Positions 7,838 to 11,954 of a stretch of DNA of 11,954 bases are shown here, piece by piece (the first letter of the stretch is position 1; each line of letters opens with the position of its first letter). Both the position numbers and the translations under genes were made by a program. Below the pieces are notes generated by a model. That model was not told the DNA's origin and did not search any database. It saw only the letters and a program-made list of their open reading frames with translations. The stretch lies in the NCBI GenBank assembly GCA_946999025.1, contig CAMQBP010000047.1:1-11954 (forward strand), in the 5' to 3' direction. The stretch is from an uncultured Prevotella sp. Its GTDB lineage: Bacteria; Bacteroidota; Bacteroidia; Bacteroidales; Bacteroidaceae.

Positions 7838-8527
7838 ATGAGAGACAACATCATGATCACCTTTGCCAATCAGAAGGGCGGTGTCGGTAAGACTACGCTC
7901 TGCACTATGTTTGCCGATTACCTGGCGGCAAAGGGAGAAAGCTTACTTGTTGTGGATTTTGACCGACAGCAGACCATTTACTCCAAACGAAAGGAGGATG
8001 TAGAGAAATATAGAGGGGTACGTTTGCCTTATACCGTACAGCCTTTCGACATCAAAGACACCAATAGCGTCAGGGAGTTTCTTACCAGTCTGCGCGAGGG
8101 TTACAAAGGCATCGTGCTGATGGACACACCCGGCAACCTGTCGCAACAGGGACTGGTGCCTATCTTTGCCCTCAGTCATTACATCGTATGCCCCTATCAG
8201 TTCGAGGCAACTTCCATCAATTCCACCGCTACTTTCATCGGCTTCATCGCCAAGCTCCAACGTATGCTGCCCATCATGAAGTGCCAGTTCGTCTTCGTGG
8301 TTAATAAATGGGACAAACGGTATGGCAAGAAAGCGGAACTGGAGTTGTGGGATAAAACAGAGGAAAAGCTACGCCACTTCGGACTGGTTACGCCACGCAT
8401 AGAAGTCAAGGCGGACATGCAACGATACAACACTATCGAACTGATGGGACCACAAAAGGACATCGTATCACCTACCTTCGACTTTATGTATCAACAGATA
8501 TTCAAACCTAAAGAGCAGACAAAATGA
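7838..8527 (+). CDS. traA: ParA/MinD-type ATPase at the traA position of the tra operon
   Basis: A 229-aa soluble deviant-Walker ATPase. It shows KGGVGKTT (13-20), the A' motif VVDFDRQQT (38-46) and Walker B GIVLMDTPG (91-99), all diagnostic of the ParA/MinD/Soj family. Such proteins form ATP-dependent dimers on DNA or membrane; in Bacteroidales conjugative transposons a ParA-like protein opens the tra operon, with a still poorly defined role in transfer or element maintenance. Translation may start at the ATG at 7838 or at a second ATG at 7853; many family members begin only a few residues before the first beta strand, so the later start is possible. It is the first gene after the tra promoter, and its stop overlaps the next start in an ATGA. 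No ParB partner is obvious here, although the next protein may play that part. The family call is firm; the traA name rests on position. Confidence 0.9.
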   Translation: MRDNIMITFANQKGGVGKTTLCTMFADYLAAKGESLLVVDFDRQQTIYSKRKEDVEKYRGVRLPYTVQPFDIKDTNSVREFLTSLREGYKGIVLMDTPGNLSQQGLVPIFALSHYIVCPYQFEATSINSTATFIGFIAKLQRMLPIMKCQFVFVVNKWDKRYGKKAELELWDKTEEKLRHFGLVTPRIEVKADMQRYNTIELMGPQKDIVSPTFDFMYQQIFKPKEQTK

Positions 8528-8931
8528 AAGTAGACATTTCCCATTCGCAGACGCTGCCTACCAACGACCTGCTCAACCTGCCCGATATAGACGGGGTGTT
8601 TAATGAGGTGAAAGGACCATCTGTTCCACAACCCTCGCAAACTGCACCCCAAACAGTGCAGCCCAACATCCACAAGTCTGATGACAGTTGGCAGCTTTTC
8701 CAGCAGTATGCACAACAATACGGCTACCGTGTCAAGAAGTACGACCGCAAGAACTACGAGATAGACAACGAGGTGGTGGAGCTGCTGAAGCTCTGCAATA
8801 TCAACAACATGTCGGTTACCGACATCATCAATGCCGCCCTTCGTGCCTTTATCGGCACCAACAGTGGCTACCTCAAAGAGTTTCTACGCAGTAACGATTA
8901 TATTGTCAATAACCTTCAAAGTCATGTATAG
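8524..8931 (+). CDS. DUF3408-like conjugative transposon protein (TraB/TraC position)
   Basis: A 135-aa soluble protein. The first 50 residues are Pro/Gln-rich and probably disordered; the C-terminal half (about 75-125) has the pattern YEIDNEVVELLKLC followed by MSVTDIINAALRAFI, which resembles the short DNA-binding-like domain of DUF3408 proteins found right after the ParA gene in Bacteroidales tra operons. By analogy with ParA-partner proteins it may bind DNA and stimulate or position the ATPase; this is inference. It overlaps the ParA gene by 4 bases (ATGA) and the following gene by 8 bases, which indicates translational coupling. The DUF assignment is by eye and moderate; that it is a real gene is clear from its spacing. 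Confidence 0.78.
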   Translation: MKVDISHSQTLPTNDLLNLPDIDGVFNEVKGPSVPQPSQTAPQTVQPNIHKSDDSWQLFQQYAQQYGYRVKKYDRKNYEIDNEVVELLKLCNINNMSVTDIINAALRAFIGTNSGYLKEFLRSNDYIVNNLQSHV

Positions 8932-9526
8932 GCAAAATATTATCTGGACCGTATCTATGGTGGATTTCCTTATCAACCACCACAAGGAGATGAACAATAC
9001 CGCTTTAGCTGGACATTTGGATATTTCTCTGAGCTGCCTACGGCGGAAGTTGCATGAGTTGGGCTTGCGTAAACGTCCTGTCACCAAGGCGATGGCGGCG
9101 GCTGACACGGTCAGGCGGTTATATAACAATCACTCTCATAGTGAGATAGCACTGCTTACAGGTATATCTACTAGGTCGGTTTCACGAATCGTTAAGAAGT
9201 ACCACCTTGAAAGAACGGCAGACGAAACCCGACAGATACGATCGCGCAGCAGAAAGAGTATCATCAAACGGGAGAAGGCTCGCGTGCTATTCGGTTTGCC
9301 ACAGAAAACAAACATCAAGGTGGTGGGCAACAAGAAACGGGTGGTCCTGAAGAGCATCCTGAAGTCTTGCGGCTATATAGTCATCCCAGGACACAACACC
9401 TTATATTATAATGAGCAACTGAAGCGCCGACCGATACGCGAGGGCAATGGACAGAGGTTGGGATTGACCTTTCAGCCAATGAGTGCCTATCTTGCTGCAT
9501 CTGCTCAATGCTCACCGTTCACCTAA
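8924..9526 (+). CDS. Tandem helix-turn-helix-like protein of the tra operon, function unknown
   Basis: A 200-aa basic protein that I do not recognise as a named Tra protein. Two stretches look like helix-turn-helix units: residues about 20-50 (MNNTALAGHLDISLSCLRRKLHELGL) and 62-95 (EIALLTGISTRSVSRIVKKYHL in its second half). A strongly basic region (100-145) and a conserved-looking tail (SILKSCGYIVIPG, about 144-156) follow. I start it at the ATG at 8924, which overlaps the stop of the previous gene by 8 bases; the frame is open further upstream (to an ATG at 8831), but that part only overlaps the DUF3408-like gene. No membrane segment is present. It may be an operon regulator, a relaxosome accessory or a segregation factor with the ParA-like protein. 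Twelve bases separate it from the next gene. Confidence 0.8.
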   Translation: MYRQNIIWTVSMVDFLINHHKEMNNTALAGHLDISLSCLRRKLHELGLRKRPVTKAMAAADTVRRLYNNHSHSEIALLTGISTRSVSRIVKKYHLERTADETRQIRSRSRKSIIKREKARVLFGLPQKTNIKVVGNKKRVVLKSILKSCGYIVIPGHNTLYYNEQLKRRPIREGNGQRLGLTFQPMSAYLAASAQCSPFT

Positions 9527-9538
9527 AGACCATAGCTT

Positions 9539-9904
9539 ATGAATTTTCAAATATTCCTCGGTTTTATCGTGGTTTGCTACCTTTGCTATTACTTCGGCAC
9601 GGTGGCCTACGACCTGTTGACAGGCAGGAAACGTGCTGCCAGCGAAGACGACAAGGTGCAGGAGGAAGCCATCGACATATCTGATGAGGTAAAGGAGTTC
9701 ACCCCCGTACTTATCACTCGTCCCATCGTCAAGAAGCAAAAGGCGGCTGCCCAGAAACGGAAGCAGACCAGCGAGATGCTGATGACGGGAGGTATCGAGG
9801 TGGAACGTCTTGTTCCCAAAGTGGAGGAACTTTCCCAAAACGGAGAACAGAGTGAACTGGGTGGGCTGCTTGCCGACTGGAAAGAATGTCCACCATCTTC
9901 ATAG
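9539..9904 (+). CDS. Small single-pass membrane protein of the tra operon (TraD-like position)
   Basis: A 121-aa protein with one N-terminal hydrophobic segment (about 4-25, FLGFIVVCYLCYYFGTVAYDLL) followed by a short basic patch (GRKR) and a long charged cytoplasmic tail rich in Lys, Glu and Gln. This predicts an inner-membrane anchor with the tail in the cytoplasm. It sits between the ParA-led regulatory genes and the mating-pore genes, where CTnDOT-like elements have a small TraD; the sequence itself carries no motif that I can assign, so I leave the symbol blank. The start at 9539 lies 12 bases after the previous stop, which supports co-transcription. Its likely role is as a structural or docking component of the transfer apparatus, inferred from position. 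Confidence 0.75.
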   Translation: MNFQIFLGFIVVCYLCYYFGTVAYDLLTGRKRAASEDDKVQEEAIDISDEVKEFTPVLITRPIVKKQKAAAQKRKQTSEMLMTGGIEVERLVPKVEELSQNGEQSELGGLLADWKECPPSS

Positions 9905-9915
9905 CGGATTTCTTC

Positions 9916-10026
9916 ATGAATCATATATATCAGACCTTTATCTTTAATATGACAGACGTAGCACTTTAACTTGTTTCACTTACGGCTTTAACATGGAATT
10001 GAATTTCAAATTTAATTCATTCGATT
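9916..10026 (+). other. AT-rich gap before traE with imperfect palindrome
   Basis: The 122 bases between the small membrane gene and traE contain no supported gene. TATCTTTA (9939-9946) is one mismatch from the Bacteroides -7 element but has no good TTTG 20 bases upstream, so an internal promoter is weak. A near-palindrome (9996-10018), GAATTGAA pairing with TTTAATTC with one G-T wobble, ends 8 bases before the traE ATG and could affect translation initiation. Confidence 0.4.
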
Positions 10027-10389
10027 ATGTCGCAATTAAGAGAACAAGCAGTAAAATGCGTAAAACGTGCTTGGAGCTTTGCGAAGCGTCAGTCTTTGAA
10101 ATTAGTAGTGGGCGCAGGACTCTTCGCCCTGAGTACAGGAACAGCGTTGGCCAACAGTAAGGGTGCGGGCGGCTTCTCCAAAGCCACCACGGAGATTTCT
10201 TCTTATCAGACCCCTGTATCCAACCTGATGAAGGCCATTGCAGCCGTCATCGTACTCGTGGGTGCGTTCAATGTGTATTTCAAAATGCAGAACGGCGACC
10301 AGGATGTAAAAAAGACCATCATGCTCACCATCGGTGGCTGTGTGGCTTTTATCGCTATGTCAGAGGCACTTCCGCTCTTCTTCAAGTAA
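10027..10389 (+). CDS. traE: TraE, DUF4134 pilin-like inner-membrane protein of the conjugation machine
   Basis: A 120-aa membrane protein of the DUF4134 family, known as TraE in Bacteroides conjugative transposons and comparable in layout to VirB2/TrbC pilins. A basic N-terminus (1-25) precedes a hydrophobic segment (26-42) ending in ALA, which resembles a signal peptide cut near residue 42. Then come a Gly/Ser-rich stretch and two membrane helices (about 67-86 and 98-118) separated by a short polar loop (QNGDQDVKK). It is preceded by a 122-base gap, longer than elsewhere in the operon, and followed by a strong stem-loop before traF; both are consistent with separate control of an abundant structural subunit. 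The pilin role follows from family and topology, not from direct evidence here. Confidence 0.9.
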   Translation: MSQLREQAVKCVKRAWSFAKRQSLKLVVGAGLFALSTGTALANSKGAGGFSKATTEISSYQTPVSNLMKAIAAVIVLVGAFNVYFKMQNGDQDVKKTIMLTIGGCVAFIAMSEALPLFFK

Positions 10390-10395
10390 TCAACC

Positions 10396-10435
10396 GGTGG
10401 AAGCCGGACCATCAGCTTTGTGTCTGGCTTCCACC
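10396..10435 (+). repeat. Strong stem-loop between traE and traF
   Basis: GGTGGAAGCCGGAC (10396-10409) pairs with GTCTGGCTTCCACC (10422-10435): 14 base pairs with a single G-T wobble and a 12-nt loop. It begins 7 bases after the traE stop. The sequence after it is AT-rich but lacks a run of U residues, so it is at best a partial terminator. It may instead protect the traE 3' end from exonucleases or be a processing site, giving more TraE than downstream products. The pairing is direct; the role is inferred. Confidence 0.7.
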
Positions 10436-10451
10436 TTAATTTAATACTTCT

Positions 10452-10730
10452 ATGGAAGATTTCTATCCTATATACAAAGGCATACAAAAACCGTTGGAGT
10501 TCATGGGTATCAGAGGTCGCTTCCTGACCTTTGCCGCCATCGCCATAGGTGTGTCCTTTCTCGACTTCATCCTTTTCTCCATCATCTTGGGTAAGCTGGC
10601 GGGGTTCGTAGCTATGATAGTCCTTGCCCTTGTCGGACTGGCTACCATCTATATTCGCCAGCGCAATGGGCTCCACGCCAAACATCGGGATAAGGGTATT
10701 TACATCTATCACGGAATCTTCAAACACTAA
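10452..10730 (+). CDS. traF: TraF, DUF4133 VirB3-like inner-membrane protein
   Basis: A 92-aa protein of the DUF4133 family, called TraF in Bacteroides conjugative transposons. It has the VirB3-like plan: a short N-terminal segment starting MEDFYPIYKGIQKP, two adjacent membrane helices (about 24-46 and 49-68) and a short positively charged tail (RQRNGLHAKHRDKG). VirB3-type proteins associate with the VirB4 ATPase in the inner-membrane part of type IV secretion systems, and here the VirB4-like traG follows after only 5 bases, which supports the pairing. The start is 16 bases after the stem-loop that follows traE. Length and topology are normal for the family. Confidence 0.9.
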   Translation: MEDFYPIYKGIQKPLEFMGIRGRFLTFAAIAIGVSFLDFILFSIILGKLAGFVAMIVLALVGLATIYIRQRNGLHAKHRDKGIYIYHGIFKH

Positions 10731-10735
10731 CGGTT

Positions 10736-11954
10736 ATGGCACAGAAAAGAAGACCATTCGACAAGCTCTTTGCCCAGTTGCAGGACATCAGGGAGAAGGA
10801 CGGGAAAGTGCTCAATACGGTACTCTGGTCCAAGAAGGGAAATCCGTCCGTACTCTTCGAGATAGAGAATCCCGTGCAGCAGTATTGTACCGACGCCGAC
10901 CAGTATCGGCTCTTTCAGGACGTACTGGCCAATATCGTCAAGACGCTCGGCGAGGGCTATGCCCTCCAGAAGCAGGACATCTTCTGCAAGCAGGAGTATC
11001 ACCATGAGCCGGAGGGAGAACAGGAGTTCCTGACCGAAAGCTACTTCAACTACTTCGAGGGACGGGAATATACCGACATACGCACCTTCCTCATCGTTAC
11101 GCAGGAGTGTGCGCACAATGCTTTCGTGAAATACGACGCCAAACGATGGGAGGACTTCCATGTCAAAGTAGCCAAGGTAGCTGACATTCTGCAAGAGAAA
11201 GGTATTGCCCACCGCAAGCTGAGTAAGTCGGAGATAGACGAGTATCTTCACCGCTTTATGGCATTCCAGTTCAAGCAGGGTCCATTCTCCATGACCAATT
11301 TCAAGTGTTCTGACGAGAACCTGAAGATAGGCGACCGGACGGTAAAGTCTTTTCCCTTGGTGGATATAGATGAAATCAATATGCCCAACTTCGTGAGGCC
11401 GTTCCTTTCGGTCAACATCAGCGGCACCAACATTGCCACTGACCTCTTCTCTTTCCTGACGGAGATACCTTATACTGACTGCGTCATCTACAATCAGGTC
11501 ATACAAATACCTGCCCAGCGCAGGCTTATGCGCAAGCTGCAAAGCAAAGCGAAGCGCCACGGCTCCATGCCCGATCCGTCGAACCGCATCGCCAAAGAAG
11601 ATATAGAACGACTGTTGGACACACTGGCTGTGGATAGCAAACTGATGGTTTATACCAATTTCAATATCCTCGTCAGTTGTCCGCATGACAAGATAACGCC
11701 GGTTACATCGTACATCGAGACAAAGCTCTACGACTGTGCCATCATGCCCTCTCGATCGGCATATAACCAGCTGGAGCTCTTCACGTGCAGCTTTCCTGGC
11801 AATGGCTATGCCTTCAATCCTGATTACGACCTTTTTCTTACGCTGTCGGACGCGGCGCTCTGCCTATGCTTTAAGGAGCATCTGAAACACTCTGAGGAGA
11901 CGCCGCTCAAAACCTACTATACAGACAGGCAGGGACTTCCTGTGGCGATAGACA
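10736..11954 (+). CDS. traG: TraG, VirB4-type conjugation ATPase (partial, N-terminal 406 residues)
   Basis: The frame opens with an ATG at 10736, 5 bases after traF, and runs off the right edge after 406 codons; the full family length is about 800 residues. The visible part is the N-terminal VirB4 domain of Bacteroidales TraG, and the last residues (LKTYYTDRQGLPVAID) are those that in this family immediately precede the Walker A ATPase core, which must lie just outside the window. TraG supplies energy for assembly of the mating pore and DNA transfer at the inner membrane. The beginning (MAQKRRPFDKLFAQLQ) differs from what I remember of CTnDOT TraG, so this may be a separate subgroup; that comparison is from memory and weak. 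No frameshift or internal stop is present. A 319-codon frame on the opposite strand is a shadow of this gene. Confidence 0.88.
   Translation, partial: MAQKRRPFDKLFAQLQDIREKDGKVLNTVLWSKKGNPSVLFEIENPVQQYCTDADQYRLFQDVLANIVKTLGEGYALQKQDIFCKQEYHHEPEGEQEFLTESYFNYFEGREYTDIRTFLIVTQECAHNAFVKYDAKRWEDFHVKVAKVADILQEKGIAHRKLSKSEIDEYLHRFMAFQFKQGPFSMTNFKCSDENLKIGDRTVKSFPLVDIDEINMPNFVRPFLSVNISGTNIATDLFSFLTEIPYTDCVIYNQVIQIPAQRRLMRKLQSKAKRHGSMPDPSNRIAKEDIERLLDTLAVDSKLMVYTNFNILVSCPHDKITPVTSYIETKLYDCAIMPSRSAYNQLELFTCSFPGNGYAFNPDYDLFLTLSDAALCLCFKEHLKHSEETPLKTYYTDRQGLPVAID

Noticed and set aside
8831..8923. Upstream extension of the tandem-HTH protein to the ATG at 8831
   Set aside because: The extra 31 residues overlap the DUF3408-like gene and look like its shadow; the ATG at 8924 sits at the previous stop, as in the rest of the operon.
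9916..9969. A 17-codon frame between the small membrane gene and traE
   Set aside because: Too short and without any supporting feature; could be a leader peptide, but nothing visible argues for it.
10396..10451. Classic intrinsic terminator after traE
   Set aside because: The stem is strong but no run of T residues follows, and traF and traG of the same pathway continue directly, so full termination is unlikely.
10206..10727. A 173-codon minus-strand frame
   Set aside because: It lies opposite traE and traF, both clear membrane proteins of known families, and covers the stem-loop region as well.
10727..11686. A 319-codon open frame on the minus strand
   Set aside because: It lies entirely opposite traG, whose plus-strand frame is continuous and recognisable. 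The antisense frame has no family resemblance and no separate promoter or spacing.
1..11954. CRISPR arrays, tRNA or rRNA genes, insertion sequences, att sites, oriT
   Set aside because: No regularly spaced repeats, tRNA-like folds, transposase genes or terminal inverted repeats were seen on reading through; the element ends and oriT are presumably outside the window.

Overview
The window looks like part of an integrative conjugative element (CTnDOT-like conjugative transposon) from a member of the Bacteroidales. The evidence is a rightward tra operon of the Bacteroidales type (ParA ATPase, DUF3408-like protein, TraE/DUF4134, TraF/DUF4133, TraG/VirB4 ATPase), the absence of clear Shine-Dalgarno sequences, and two promoters that match the Bacteroides TTTG-N20-TAnnTTTG pattern exactly. 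Neither end of the element is in view: no integrase, att site, oriT, relaxase, tRNA or IS was seen.

Left part (1-7404, all minus strand, reading 7404 towards 1): a compact four-gene cassette with gaps of only 4, 7 and 5 bases. The order is a 72-aa XRE-type regulator, a 1098-aa protein joining a PLD-like nuclease domain to an SNF2-type helicase, a 1015-aa gamma-class adenine-N6 DNA methyltransferase with its own C-terminal target-recognition region, and an unrecognised protein of at least 274 aa that runs off the left edge. Modifier, specificity module, translocase and nuclease-like domain are all present, so this is very probably a restriction-modification-like anti-phage or anti-plasmid system. 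It resembles parts of DISARM, BREX and CglI/NgoAVII-type systems, but I do not recognise it as any one of them. The promoter in front of the regulator contains a perfect 7-7-7 palindrome between its two elements, as expected for autorepression. Composition shifts at about 1980, exactly at the methyltransferase NPPY motif: the target-recognition half and the unknown gene are more AT-rich than the catalytic half and the helicase, which suggests modular exchange of specificity.

Middle (7405-7837): a divergent control region with no supported gene. It holds the cassette promoter and operator on the left. On the right are the tra promoter (7654-7685) and a leader of about 145 nt carrying hairpins just before the first tra gene.

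Right part (7838-11954, plus strand): the start of the tra operon, with higher GC than the cassette. It encodes a ParA-like ATPase, a DUF3408-like protein, a 200-aa protein with two helix-turn-helix-like segments, a small single-pass membrane protein, TraE (pilin-like), TraF (VirB3-like) and the first 406 residues of TraG, which stops just short of its expected Walker A region. A strong 14-bp stem-loop lies between traE and traF and may set the relative output of traE. The picture is a mobile element carrying a self-regulated defence cassette back to back with its transfer operon.
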